Assembly (NCBI GenBank): GCA_037447655.1
Contig: JBBHKE010000918.1
Span: forward strand, 173,414 to 237,413
Length of the DNA: 64,000 bases
Direction: 5' to 3'
From: Zygnema cylindricum
Taxonomy: Eukaryota; Streptophyta; Zygnematophyceae; Zygnematales; Zygnemataceae
This document shows positions 21,740-32,825 of this stretch, piece by piece. Each line of letters begins with the position of its first letter. Position 1 is the stretch's first letter. The notes under the pieces are model-generated. The model did not search any database. It worked only from the letters and a program-made list of their open reading frames with translations, and was not told the DNA's origin. The position numbers were made by a program, and so were the translations under genes.

Positions 21740-21965
21740 GTCTGTTACTCACTCGAGTTCACATGAGAGTTGCTTCCAGCTGAAACTAACCCTAAAACTG
21801 TATCTCTGGAAAACCACTACACGTGATAAGTCCAATCAAAACTGAACACGGTCTGTACGGATGCACGGAGATATTTAAATATCAATTCAAATCGACCGTC
21901 AAAAGATGGTTGACTTTGTCGTTTAATTAGACGGCCGACACAAATGTTCACATTTTACTATTTTA
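21740..21965 (+). promoter_or_regulatory. mTERF unit 4 promoter
   Basis: GAGTTCACATGAGAGTTGC, AGTCCAATCAAAACTGAAC (CCAAT box), TGTACGGATGCACGGAG, GACCGTCAAAAGATGG and the core TTTAATTAGACGGCCGAC (21930-21939) occur 146 bp before the ATG. It is nearly identical to the unit 8 promoter, but lacks the MITE inserted there. Confidence 0.7.
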
Positions 21966-22075
21966 GACTTTTACACACCACTTTCCTCCAAAAGACACTC
22001 TTATTCTGCTCTCCCTTATCTCCCATTCCCTTGCTGCTATTCTTCTCCCCTCTCTCTTTCCCCCTCGGCCATCCG

Positions 22076-22881
22076 ATGGCCTGCGCGTCCTTGCGCTCCC
22101 TCCAGCCGTTTTCTCGCTCAACAACAATTTGGAGAAGAGAAAGTCCTAACATGATACAATCTTCCCCAAGACTTTTAGGCGGCTCTGGGATACCATCAAC
22201 CCAAAATTGTGATAGGATCGATACACACAAGGATAGATGAAAGATAGAATATGAAGCGGAAGCAAGAAGCAGTAAGAAGAGAGCACTCCAGCAAAAGACA
22301 AATATATTTCACCGGAAATTTTTCCCCTCTTACAAAAGATAATATGTTCAAAAAAACGACTAAAATACTCCAACCTCAAACAAACAAAGTACTAAGGATC
22401 GCACGACGTACAAAAGTACACGTGCGAACCAATCATCCAAAAGTACACGCGAACCAACATACTATACGCGGTACTATACAAATGTAATGAAACGTCGTAC
22501 TAACTTAAAGTACTAATGTACTTTGCACGCAAAACCAAAACCGAAACCAAACTATAATTATACTAACACGCAACGCCAAACAAAATCACACGCGAACTAT
22601 AAAATACATATTACGGCGCTCAACAAACTGAGACGTCGTTTCACAAAGAGTCTAACAAATTGGAGTTTGTGGTGAAGGAAATGTGGCGCAGCATAGAGGA
22701 TGTGGCTGCATACCTAACGGTTCTTGGATACTCTCTTGAAAAGCGATTGAAGCCACGTTATGATGCCCTGATGAAGGCCGAAATAGAGAGCGTTGACTAT
22801 TCTTTAAAAATCATTTTTGACCCAACAAACGAGGCATTCGAAAGAAGATTCAGTGTTTCGTTAACGCGGCATAAAGTGTGA
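22076..22881 (+). pseudogene. mTERF copy 4, internally deleted and split by a solo LTR
   Basis: After the start (MACASLRSLQPFSRS) the sequence jumps at about 22119 from codon 15 to the region corresponding to codon ~327 of copy 1 (QQFGEE-like). This removes most of the leader, the linker and the first four mTERF motifs. Some 90 bp later, within the codons for PKLEF, a 448-bp LTR-like insert interrupts the gene, and the C-terminal 72 codons resume at 22663 (EFVVKEMWRSIEDVAAY to RRFSVSLTRHKV). The C-terminus SLTRHKV is shared with copy 7 only. Not functional. Confidence 0.9.
22210..22657 (-). mobile_element. Solo LTR, Ty1/copia-like, 448 bp
   Basis: The insert begins TGATAGGATCG and ends GTCTAACA on the + strand, so it reads TGTTAGAC...CCTATCA on the minus strand, with TG/CA ends. 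It is flanked by a perfect 5-bp duplication AATTG (22205-22209 and 22658-22662) that is present once in intact mTERF genes. There is no internal region or second LTR. The Copia assignment rests on the TGTTAG start and 5-bp duplication. Confidence 0.85.
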
Positions 22882-23836
22882 GCACAAAACCTCTCGCACT
22901 CTCTCATTATGATTTAAGAGTCCTTCAGAAATGTGTTTGCTTGTCTTCATGTTTTCATGTTTGGTACTCATTCTACTTTTTGCTGCTTGGTGAGGCTATG
23001 AAAAATGAAATTTGATCATTGTTTTCAATTTCATTTGTGGAATCATTGTTTTTGGTTCTTTTATATGCCCTCGTCATCTTATGTACCAACTTTGAAAGAG
23101 TGAACTTACACTTGGAGATATGTACTTGTACTTCTATAGGTGAAGATGAAGAGGATCTGAAGGGAGGATGAAAGCAAATGTTGCTGTGTTGTTGTGTGTT
23201 GAGGTGCTCTTCCACCATTACAAGTTAGTACCACTTAAACTTGCTTGTTTCCTCGCTTTTTATGGAGGTGAGGATACCTAGGTTGCCAAATTTCTGCGGA
23301 TAGTGTGTTAGTATATGCATGATTATTAGGTGGATGCTATTGTGGAGATTGTTAAAAGGTGGTGGAAGAGGGAGGATGCATTTTCCCCTCTGGTATAGGT
23401 CTCCTTGTCGTTAAACTAATTGCCCCTAGAAACACCAAGTTCTTGTTGCTTTTGGATGAATGATTCAAATTTATGTGACATAGTTTACTAGGATTTTTAT
23501 CATACATTAGCTTTGAAATAGAATTGAATTAGACTTTTAGGAGTTTGTTTAGTTTGTACAAAGAAGAGATGACTGTCAATTGTTACGTTAAAACTTTTGA
23601 TTTCTTTTCCTGCAACTGTTGTCCTTCTCCCCCTTTTCAAAAGTATATCCTGGTGAAAAACGTAGTGAACAGCCGAAGATGCACAGGTCTTTTTTCATCA
23701 TGAGTAATATCTAAAGAACTAATGAAATAGTCACTATTCTTGCAACTTTTCTTTGTTGCATATTTTTCTTTTTGAAAATTTGGGGTACGACTATCTTCTT
23801 CACAAATTCACTTTTGTTGTTTTTGTTTGACTGCAG
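22882..23836 (+). repeat. 3' flank D1 of unit 4
   Basis: Full-length D1, most similar to the flank of copy 7 (44192-45147); both share CACAAAACCTCTCGCACTCT right after the stop. No gene. Confidence 0.6.
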
Positions 23837-24030
23837 CACCACCAGTTCTAAAATTATGCCTTGAAAAATGATGAAGCGACATCGTCATGCTGTCTTGAAG
23901 GCAAATATTGTGGGGAATTGCCATTCCCTTTGTACAATCTTCAATCCACCAACGTGGTATTTGATTACAAATTTGGAGTAGCTTTAGTGTGTTCAAAAAT
24001 GCATGTGTAAAACATTCATTCCCTCGTCAT
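23837..24030 (+). pseudogene. Fossil mTERF last exon (D2) in unit 4
   Basis: It follows the acceptor-like TTTGACTGCAG. The stretch AAATTATGCCTTGAAAAATG aligns to the codons for SLEKR, and GTACAATCTTCAATCC to those for TIFNP. The frame is broken. Downstream (to about 24590) is the diverged D1-like flank of this fossil. Confidence 0.7.
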
Positions 24031-24589
24031 GTAGTTAGCATTGCTCTGGAAGGTGATTGTTTCCTTTCACGTTTTCCATTGGCATTCGTTTAAGTGTTTG
24101 GTTGTTGTCCCGTAATTCATTGGTAATTATTGCACTTTTTGCCCTGTGGTGAGGCTGTGACAATGTAGGCCATGGCAAGTGTATGCTGGATGTTGCTGTC
24201 AGTCGAGAACCAATTATGAAATCATTTTTTTTGGTTCTTTTGTATGCTCTCTTCATATCAACGATGAAATAGTGAACTTGCTCTTGGATATGTGGTTCTT
24301 TGCAGAGTCGAGGATGAAGTAAATGTGAAGGGAGACGTAAAACCAATGTGATTTCCTGAAATTGTCACAAGTTAATACCTTTCGAATTTGTCGGTACTAC
24401 TCTCGTTGCTCGAAACCAAGAAGACTTGAGGGCACCACATCGGCGGAAATTTAAAGATAAGCTCCCAGTAAGTGTTTGATTATGAGTGGGATGGTATTGT
24501 CTAGATTTTGAAAAGGGTGCAGTGAGGGCTGATGATGTTTTTGCTTTGGTGTGTTCATTTTCATCGTTTTTGTCATTTAACACAACCGG

Positions 24590-24838
24590 CTGAAACTTTT
24601 TTCAAATTTGGTAGATCTTTGGTGTGAGATGGGTAAGCTGCTGATGGGCTCAAATTGTTTACGGAAATCCTGATTCTAGAAGTGAGGTTAAGCCCAGAAT
24701 TCATTATCTGTTTTGGAGTTTAAACCATGCTTTGAGATGGCATAGTTTCCGACCTTCCATTCTTATAAAATTACATTTCGTTTTTTGTACCTTTTTACAC
24801 ACCTTTTTCCATATCCTTTTCCTTTTCTTTTTATGCAG
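24590..24838 (+). other. Methyltransferase intron remnant
   Basis: TTTACGGAAATCCTGATTCTAG and the following 200 bp match the intron between the two methyltransferase exons at 33483-34078 and 46082-46666. The first exon is missing here, lost at the junction near 24600. Confidence 0.5.
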
Positions 24839-25010
24839 ATTCTTGTCGAATTCCACGGGAGATTATTTGAAAAAAGGAGAAGAACTACGTTTTTTGGAAA
24901 TTTTGGCGTTGTAAAGTCTTGGATTTGTGTTTGCCGCTTACTATTTTGACGGATTCAATTCTGATGATTGATTGTTCTTCTCTCCTTCAACATGTATCAG
25001 TCACAAATTG
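24839..25010 (+). pseudogene. FkbM/METTL-like methyltransferase, last exon, copy 0
   Basis: After TTATGCAG the sequence begins ATTCTTGTCGAATTCCACGG (ILVEFHG), the strand-helix segment that follows the SAM-binding acidic motif in FkbM/METTL-type methyltransferases. Indels break the frame soon after, but GGATTTGTGTTTGCCGC can be recognised as the GFVLAA stretch seen in the better-preserved copy at 53661. Confidence 0.55.
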
Positions 25011-25567
25011 ACATAAGGTAATTTTTTTGTTTGGGTCTTATCGTGTTGAGAATTGTGAAGGTGATTTTGTCCCCTTGATGATTTTTGTTACACTTGTCGC
25101 AGGTCAAGAAAGGGAAAAACTGGGAATAAGCTTTTGCTTTCCTTTTTCATCGAACTGGACGGATAACTTGTTTTGTAAATAATTAGGTGTTTTCAAATAT
25201 TAAGCGTTTCCCAGTATCGGCTGATTATATTGGGAGCCTCCAATATATCTGTTGGGTTTTTACTTAGTTCAACCTTGAGTCTTTTTCTATATTTTTTAGT
25301 TTTAGAACATATGTAGATCCTATTTCAGTTAATTCCCTTAGTTGAATTAGTGTTGAATTAATTCCCTTGGTTTATGTGTAGCCTATGTTATATAGTAGGC
25401 TTTGACTGTAACTTCAAAGTATTTTGACCAATAATGTCTTCATTGACACACACTTTTGTGTGCAATATGAGGCAATTAATATATGGCCTAACAAGAGAAG
25501 AATAAGATTTCCTTTTCAAAACGTCTTTCTTTTGTTTGAAATGTTTGTTTTTGAGATGATGTCCTGT
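25011..25567. other. Spacer, no gene
   Basis: This is shared with the region after the methyltransferase exon in other units (TTAGTTCAAC, AGATCCTTTTCAGT, TGTGTATAGCCTG-like phrases). I see no coding sequence. Confidence 0.5.
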
Positions 25568-25985
25568 ACCGCCCATCGCTATTAGTTTAAAGGAATTACT
25601 GTTGTTACCGCAAAAGTAGTGTCGATGATACTAATTAGGTGGGGAGAGTTATGGCCGTTCGTAAACAGATTCCATTAAAAGGTATTATCGACACTATTTT
25701 ATGATTCTCGGCCAGAAAATGTTGGGACCAATGATGTGTTATTAGCAATATGCCTGTGATAGGCTGTTGTAGGCTGTGGTGGGACTGCGTATACTGCTCA
25801 TCAGTTCTAGAGTTATTGAATCATCGCCGTTAAAATGTACTGCTTTTCACTACACTAAAATATGTTTCATTACGTGGCTCATTAAGGCCCCTTATTGAAA
25901 CAGGTTGATTAGCACTAATTTATGATTGTGTCAAGAAAACACTCACTCTAGCTAAAGCGGTTAACACTATTTTCGAAAAGGATAC
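25568..25985. mobile_element. Long MITE-like repeat, copy 1
   Basis: It starts TACCGCCCATCGCTATTAG and ends in degenerate sequence near AAGGATACTTG. Homologues lie at about 27463-27838, 34696-34935, 38509-38817, 47229-47532, 54333-54722 and 61500-61800. The left end resembles the ends of the short MITEs in this window. All copies share flanks, so most arose by segmental duplication after one insertion. Confidence 0.45.
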
Positions 25986-26028
25986 TTGATATAACTGATG
26001 TGAGCTTCACCCAAATTCATACTAAGTA

Positions 26029-26245
26029 CACCGTGAATCGCTATTAGTGTCAATGTTTTTTTCGCCACTTAAAACATCTTTCCTCCGTACACACTTATTG
26101 GATTTTCAATTTGAGACGGCCAATCGGAAGCTGAAAATGTTACCTTTCAATCGCAACCGTCAGATCTACAATCCTACAAGTGTGTACGGAGAAAAGATGT
26201 TTTAAGTGGCGAAAAAAACATTGACGCTAATAGCGATTCACGGTG
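26029..26245. mobile_element. MITE, 217 bp, with long perfect TIRs (copy c)
   Basis: The termini CACCGTGAATCGCTATTAG and CTAATAGCGATTCACGGTG extend into inverted repeats of about 69 bp with only a few mismatches, so the element is nearly a full hairpin. It is flanked by TA. Paralogous spacers at 54755 and 61840 read CTAAGTACTT, the empty site with a single TA. This is the youngest-looking member. Confidence 0.85.
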
Positions 26246-26247
26246 TA

Positions 26248-27460
26248 CTTCTCGTACCTATCTCAACTGTACTTTGTGCTTAAAGTACATCTGTACTGGT
26301 AACTACCTGTATCGTGTCTTGAAGCAAATTTTACTGATGCATTAAATCATATTATATCGGGATATTTTTCAAAATTACGGTGCAATATACAATATTATTA
26401 AAAAAAGGTAAAACTTATAAAAGCTTGTGAGGTAACTGTACGAACATAGTCGAATAGCGACTTGCTGCCCTTTGGTAATAGTAGCTGTAAACTACAAAAG
26501 CGGAACGGTAAACAGTTTTTAGTATATGGAAATGGAAAATGAAAAAGGCGGAGTGAAGGCTAAAATGTCATAGAGTATCAAGCAAACGGAAAATAGAAGA
26601 AACATCTTGGACAAAAAAGGACCAGCGAAAAGGACGTAGGGGCGTGGAAAAAATATCAGCTCAAACCGACAACAAAATACCAAAACCTAATGAAACTACC
26701 AAACCGTCACATTGACGAAGCGTGAAGCCTGGGAGCCAATCCCTTAAATTCCTCATTCCCCGTGAACCACGTTGATGGCAACCGACACAATTACTTTGGA
26801 AGTTTGGAGCATTTGTCCCTTGCATTTTCTTTTCGGAAGTTGTTACATTTTTAACAGCAGGTTAATGTGCGAAAATGATCAGAAAACGCGACTTAACTTT
26901 CTTATATTTCTTATTGCTATTCAAGAGGAGATATCTACAATGTGTATATTTATGAGCATTAGTGTTTTTTTTGGCACTTATGTCAAATTTCGTCCTAGCA
27001 AAAGCTGATTTTCAAAGGTAAAAACACATTATCGTTAACAACAACACCTAGGTTAGCTAATTATTTTCGTGCCAAGTGGGGCAAAAGGGTCTAGGAATCC
27101 ATTGGGCTTTACTAATAAGGATAAAAAAAAAAAGGATTCCGACACAACTCATGCGTTGGAACACGTTAACTAATTTCTTTTCAATACACATTTATTTAGT
27201 TCAACATTTAGTCTCTTAACTACCTAACTTGGTTGTATAACAGATGTAGATCCTTTTCAGTAAAGTCCCTTTGTTTATATGTATAGCCTGTGTGTATAGC
27301 CTGTGGTAGACCGAGACTCCATGTGTCTCCATCTGTCGTCATTGACATGTACTTTTGTGCGCAATATGAGGCACTTGTTATTTGGCCTAACAAGAGAACA
27401 GGATTCCTTTTGTAGAAGCCTTTTGTTTGTTTCAAATATATGTTTTTGAGATAACGTCCT
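26248..27460. other. Spacer, no gene
   Basis: 26440-26860 corresponds to 47790-48230, and 27040-27180 to 4640-4820. A 78-codon frame at 26772 starts with ATG but shows no domain and is not open in the paralogous copy. I see no supportable gene. Confidence 0.5.
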
Positions 27461-27462
27461 AT

Positions 27463-27838
27463 GCTGCCCATCACTATTAGTGTGAAGGAATTATTGGTAT
27501 TACTGAAAAATTAGTGTCAGTGATACTAATTAATGGTAGAGAGAAATGGTGGTTTCTACGTACAATGTTATCAACTGTTTTATGATTTTCGGCCAGAAAA
27601 AATTGCGCCCGATGTAGTGTTATTAAGGCTGACTGCGATCGGCTGCATATTCTGCTCATCGGATTTATAGTATTTTGAATCGTCACCGTTGAAAATGTAT
27701 CGGTTTTTTTTACACCAAAATATGTTTTGCTACGTGGCTCACTATGAGGCACTTAATAAAAGTGTTTAATTAACACCAACTTATGAATGTGTCAAAGAAA
27801 ATGCCCTCTAGTTATAGTGATTATTAGTGAAGGGCGGT
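27463..27838. mobile_element. Long MITE-like repeat, copy 2 (about 375 bp)
   Basis: The left end CTGCCCATCACTATTAGTG and right end ATTATTAGTGAAGGGCGGTA are inverted. The best-bounded member of the longer family. There is no open frame of note. Confidence 0.5.
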
Positions 27839-28199
27839 ACTTGCCACAACTGATGTGGACATCACTTAAATGCAACTATACCTCTGTACCTAACATACTG
27901 TTTATTGTTTATCTCTGATTTGAATAAAATATCGAATTTTTGATCAAAACTTTATCGACTTCGATAAGACGTAGGAATCATGTTGTATTCTCCTCAAAAG
28001 TACGATGCAATGTACTGTAGTGTTACTAAAAAAAACGTAAATGAACTTATAAAAGGTACAGTACTGTAGTGAGGTACTGTAGCTTTTCGAACAATAGTCA
28101 AGAGGGTCAAGTCAGAGGATAACTTGCTGCCCTTTAGTAATAGTAACTGTAAACAGTTTAGTGGAAAAGGTAAAAGGGTAAACCATTTTTTTGTGCATG

Positions 28200-28640
28200 G
28201 AAACGGAAAACGAGAAAGTCTTCTTTGCATGGGAAAGTCATTCAGTGGAGAACGATGCTACTTTCGTCACTTACTAGGTATATGTCAGTTAAAAAAAAGG
28301 ACAGTAAACTGAAAATGGTTGATCAAGTTCAGTTTTTGAATTTTCTTTTGAATAGGATGAAATCGGGGATCGATCGACCACTGTGTTTTTCAATTTCTAC
28401 ATGTAGGTTAAGATAAAGCATTGGGCACTAAGTATTATACACCTCTTTGTACCTATTCGACTGTAAAAGGATAGATAAAGTACTTTCCACGAGCGAGAGA
28501 ACCAAGGGTCATGTGAAGGCGTTGTCAAAAACAACAAAAAAAGCATGAAGGGAAGTTGAGGAAAAAGGCGTTCCAACACCTTTTCGACTTCGACGCCTAT
28601 GTCGGTCGACACGGTTTTTGAGTGAAATAGAGTCTTCAAT
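28200..28640 (+). repeat. Upstream module U of unit 5
   Basis: It contains GTCATTCAGTGGAGAACG, AAACTGAAAATGGTTGATC, GGGCACTAAGTATTATACAC and AAAGGCGTTCCAACACCTTTT. Close to the copy at 50400-50800. Confidence 0.65.
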
Positions 28641-28669
28641 ATAAATTGAAGTAACAGTCCACAGTAGAT

Positions 28670-29100
28670 CCAGCGTTGCATAGCGTATCGGACCGAAATC
28701 TGATGCGCGGATAATTTCTGCCTGCCGATGTGTCCGACATTGATGATGTTGAATGCTCGGAATTTCGATGTTAAACTTATCAATATTATTGATTCCGATA
28801 ATTCGTCGACGTGACGATATGAAATTGCGGGCGATGCTGTATGTCGATACTACATCGGAAATAGACCAGTTTTCATGACGTGACGGCTGACGCCGTATGG
28901 CGCAAGGCTCATTCCATGGTATTCTACAGTTCTACAGAGCGTGGCTATTGGAGTTCACGTTTTAATCATTTTAGTTCACATGAGTGCTGAACTGTCTTAC
29001 TGTACGGAAACATTTGTAGTCCTGTCGAACACGACTTTCAAAGGAAGGTTGGCTTTGTCGTTTAATTAGACGGCCGGCAAGATTTCTCACAGAATAGACT
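28670..29100 (+). promoter_or_regulatory. mTERF unit 5 promoter
   Basis: The distal part has GCGTATCGGACCG, GCGGGCGATGCTGTATG and TGACGTGACGGCTGACGCC. The proximal part has TACGGAAACATTTG and the core TTTAATTAGACGGCCGGC (29069-29078), 113 bp before the ATG. The left half of the GC dyad is degraded here (GACTTTC). Confidence 0.7.
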
Positions 29101-29181
29101 TATAGAATTTAGACTCCTCTTTCCTGGATGTCTATTCCATCTTCATCTCTCATCTCTCCCTCCTTCCCCCTTGGCCATCCG

Positions 29182-30471
29182 ATGGCCATGGCGTCCCTGT
29201 GCCTCCCTCCGTTCTCTGGCTCCCCGGCTTCTCTCCTCGCTTTGCTCTCTCCGTCCAGCCGGCCGCCAGCTCTCCCTCCACACGTGCCACAAGCCAAGCC
29301 AGCCGCACCCCCCCACCACTCCTCCTGGCAGCAGTTCGCCCGCCTGCACTGTCGCCCTCGCCGCCCACCCAAGGCCCGATGCGAGGCCGAAGACCAGCCC
29401 GGGGCGGGGGGCGGGGAAGGGCACGCCGCAAAACCAGGAGGGGATGCGGCAGAGGGACGAGACCACGTGGCAAGGGGGAGAGAGCACGAGGCAGGGCCAG
29501 AAGCTGACGTGGCAGATGTCACCAAGATTCTGCTCAGTCTGGGATGCTCCAAGCCGCAGTTGGAGCGGCTTCTGAAGAAACATTCTGTCGCCCTTGTGAA
29601 AAACAAACAGCATATTCTTAGGAAGGCAGCCCTTTTCAGTAGGTATGGAATCGAATCACAACAATTCTTATTGGCTTTGCAGAGAGGTTCTAATAAGCGG
29701 CAGCAAATCCTTTCTGGTACAGATGAGCAACATGAATCCGTACTCAACTATCTCCAAGGCACTTTGAAAGTGCAAAATCTGGGGAAAATGATTTCTGGGT
29801 TCCCTGCCATCGTAAGCCTTCTTCCTGCCACTCTTGAATCCAAATTGCAGCTGTGGGCGAGTCTAGATGTGCCCATCACTGCTTGTATGTTGGAGAAGTA
29901 CCCATGTATATTCGTAAGTAGTGAAAGGAGCATTAAAGAGGGGATAGAGGGTGTCAAAGCAATTTTCCCTGGTCCACTGGGTGTAACTATTCTTTCAAAA
30001 TTTCCTGTCCTTGGTTGTCAAAACCCACAAGCCTTGCAACAAAGGGTCAAAGGGCTACAAGAGTTGTTTGGCAATGACATTGCAAAACGGCTTTTGTTGA
30101 AGCAACCGAACCTTCTCATGGCTCCAACTTCCACAATGCAACACACATACAAACAGTTTCAACAACATTTTGGAGAAGAGAAAGTCCTGAAAATGATTCA
30201 ATCTTCTGCAAGATTTCTAGGCGCCTCTTGGGATACCCTCGGCCCAAAATTGGAGTTTTTGGTGAAGGAAATGGGACGCAGCATAGAGGATGTGGCTGCA
30301 TACCCAACAGTTTTTACATTGTCTCTTGAAAAGCGATTGAAGCCACGTTATGATGCCCTGATGAAGGCTAAAATAGAGACTGGTGACTATTCTTTACAAA
30401 CCATCTTCAATCCAACAAACGAGGCATTTGAAAGAAGATTTGGCGTTTCTTTAATGTGTAGTAAAGTGTGA
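29182..30471 (+). CDS. mTERF-family protein, copy 5 (intact)
   Basis: An intact 429-residue intronless frame. An upstream in-frame ATG at 29128 would add 18 residues, but the shared GATGGCCATGG start at 29182 matches the other copies. Leader type MAMASLCLPPFSGSP, as in copy 2. The linker and the start of the mTERF region (ADVADVTKILLSLGCSKPQ) are almost invariant. Motif cores differ from its sisters: FPAIVSLLPATLE, YPCIFVSSER, QPNLLMAPTSTM, ARFLGASWDTLG, PTVFTLSLEKR. In the fifth motif Ala-Arg replaces the usual Pro. It ends SLMCSKV. Predicted role is organelle nucleic-acid binding. Confidence 0.9.
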   Translation: MAMASLCLPPFSGSPASLLALLSPSSRPPALPPHVPQAKPAAPPHHSSWQQFARLHCRPRRPPKARCEAEDQPGAGGGEGHAAKPGGDAAEGRDHVARGREHEAGPEADVADVTKILLSLGCSKPQLERLLKKHSVALVKNKQHILRKAALFSRYGIESQQFLLALQRGSNKRQQILSGTDEQHESVLNYLQGTLKVQNLGKMISGFPAIVSLLPATLESKLQLWASLDVPITACMLEKYPCIFVSSERSIKEGIEGVKAIFPGPLGVTILSKFPVLGCQNPQALQQRVKGLQELFGNDIAKRLLLKQPNLLMAPTSTMQHTYKQFQQHFGEEKVLKMIQSSARFLGASWDTLGPKLEFLVKEMGRSIEDVAAYPTVFTLSLEKRLKPRYDALMKAKIETGDYSLQTIFNPTNEAFERRFGVSLMCSKV

Positions 30472-31418
30472 GTTCGAAAAGTCCTGCACTCTCTCATTAT
30501 GTTTTTAGCCTCCTTGGGATAGGTGATTGTTTGTGTTCATGTTTTCCATGGGTACTCATTCTACTTTCTGCCGCTTGGTGAGGCTATGGAAAATGAATGC
30601 CGATCACTGTTGTCAGATTCCAAATCAATTGTGGAATCATTGTTTTTATTTTTTTCATATGCTCTCCTCATCTCATGTTCCGACATTTAAAGAGGGAACT
30701 CACTCTTGGAAATTTGTATTTGTACTTCTAGAGGTGAAGATGAAAAGGACTAAAGGGAGGACGAAAACAAATGATGTTGTGTTGTTGTGTGTTGATGTGC
30801 TCGTCCACCATCACAAGTTAGTACCCCCTAAATTTGCTTGATTGCTCGCTAGTTATATAGGCTTGGCTTAATTCCTGTGGATAACGCATCAGTGAATGTT
30901 TGATTATTAGTGGGATGCTGTTGTGGAGTTTGTTAAAAAGTGGTGGACGAGGAAGGATGCAGTTTTTCCCTCTGGTGTAGGCCTCCTTTTCGTTAAACAT
31001 CTTGCCCCTAGAAACACTCATTTTTTGTTGCTTTTGGATGAATGATCCAAATTTACATAACATTGTTTACTAGGCTTTTAGTCATACATTAGGTTTGGAA
31101 TAGAATTGAATTATACTTTTAGGAGTTTGTTTAGTTTGTAGAAAAAAGAGTTGAATGCGAATTGTTACGTTAAAACTTTTGATTTCTTTTTCTGCCAATG
31201 TTTTCCATCGCCCGCTTTTCAAAGTATATCTTGGAGGAAGAGATAGTGAACAGCCGAAGATCCACAGGTCTTTCTTCATCATGAGTAATATCTAAAGAAT
31301 CTAATGAAATAGTCACTATTCTTGCAACTTTTCTTTGTTGCATATTGCTTTATTTTTGAAAATATGGTGTATTACTATCATCTTCACAACTTCTCATTTT
31401 TTTTTTGTTTGACCGCAG
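30472..31418 (+). repeat. 3' flank D1 of unit 5
   Basis: Full-length D1 with the standard landmarks. A 104-codon frame at 30527 is not preserved in other copies. Confidence 0.6.
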
Positions 31419-31620
31419 AACCACCAGTTCTAAAATTAAGCCTTGAAAGATGATGAAGCGACATCGTCATGCTGTCGTGAAGGCAAATATTGTGGGGAAT
31501 TGCCATTCCCTTTGTACAATCTTCAATCCAACAACGTGGTATTTGATTACAAATTTGCAGTAGCTTTTGTGTGTTCAAAAATGTATGTGCAAAACATTCA
31601 TTTCTTCGTTATGTATCTAG
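31419..31620 (+). pseudogene. Fossil mTERF last exon (D2) in unit 5
   Basis: It follows TTTGACCGCAG. AAGCCTTGAAAGATGATGAAG corresponds to the LEKRLK codons and CAATCTTCAATCCAACAACG to TIFNPTN. Frame-broken. Its own flank runs to about 32215. Confidence 0.7.
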
Positions 31621-32251
31621 CCTTGTTGTGGAAGGTGATTGTTTGCCTTCGTGTTTTCCATTGACACTTGTTTAGATGTCTGGTTGTCGTCCCGTATTCC
31701 ATTTGTATTTATTTCACTTTTTGCACTGTGGTGAGGCTGTAGCAATTTAGGCCATGACAAGTGAATACTGGTTGTTGCTGTCAGTCGTGAATCAATTATG
31801 GAATCATCTTTCTTGGTTCTTTTGTATGTTCTCCTCATATCAACAATGAAATAGTGAACTTGTTATGGGATTTGTGGTTCCTTGCAGAGGTGAGGATGAA
31901 GGGATTGTTGAGGAAGCCATAAAACGAATGTGATTCTCTTTGATTGTCACAAGTTAGAACCTTTTGAACCTTCTCCCGTTATTGGAATCGGGGAGCACTT
32001 CAGGAAGGGAAGGCTTGAGGAAAACACATTCCCATAATTTTGAAAATAACCTTCCAGTAAGTGTGTATGGGATGGTATTGTGTAGATTTTGAAAAGGAAG
32101 CAGATACAAATGATGAAATTTTGCTTTGGGATGAGACTTTTTAACGTTTTTGTTATTCAACACAACCTACTTCGAAGTATAGTCTTCAAGTTTTTTTTTG
32201 TTGTTGTTTGCAGAAACAGTAAGCGTTTTGGGATATTGTTCTCATGTGCTT

Positions 32252-32365
32252 CTCTCTCCTCTCTCTCTCTCTCTCCCTCCCTCCCTCCCTCTCTCTCTCT
32301 CTCCCTCCCTTCCTTCCTCCCTCCCTCCCTCCCTCCCTCCCTCCCTCCCTCTCTCGCTCTCTCTC
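32252..32365. repeat. CT / CCCT low-complexity tract
   Basis: Tetranucleotide CCCT and dinucleotide CT repeats. The long Ser/Leu/Pro-rich frames on this strand and the Glu/Arg/Gly-rich frames on the other are artefacts of this composition. Confidence 0.9.
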
Positions 32366-32768
32366 CCTGTCTGTATCTCGTCTCTGTCATTGTCTCTGTA
32401 TCTCACTGTGTCTATTACTGTCGGATAAAGTATTATCTTTCCTTTTCCCTCTCTCTCTTGTTTCTTTTCGTCTTTCCTTCTCTTTCTTTTCCTCTCTCCC
32501 GTTCGGCAATTATCTGTGTATGTTTAGTTTCTCTCTGTTTCTCGGTTTCTCTATCTCTATCTGGTTTTCTGTCTTTTTTGTCTTTGTCTGTCTCCCTCTC
32601 TCTCTGTCTTCTGTCTCTTTGTTTCCCTCTTGTATATTTAAGATTGTTTAAAATGTTTCTCTCCCCTTTTCCCTTTCTCTTTCCTTTTCCTCCCTCTCAC
32701 TTTGCAATTCGATTTGTTTCTTTCATCTCTTCCTCTTTCTCTGTCTTATCTGTTTGTGTCGTTGTCTT

Positions 32769-32772
<4 letters not shown>
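32366..32772. repeat. Degenerate pyrimidine-rich stretch
   Basis: T- and C-rich sequence (CTCTCTTGTTTC, CTTTTCCCTTTC) linking two microsatellites. No gene. Confidence 0.6.

Positions 32773-32821
<49 letters not shown>
32773..32821. repeat. (TC)n microsatellite
   Basis: An uninterrupted TC run of about 24 units. Confidence 0.95.

Positions 32822-32825
<4 letters not shown>

Noticed and set aside
29128-29181. Upstream in-frame ATG of mTERF copy 5
   Set aside because: Not present in other copies; the shared ATG at 29182 has the conserved context. It could add 18 residues but is not needed.
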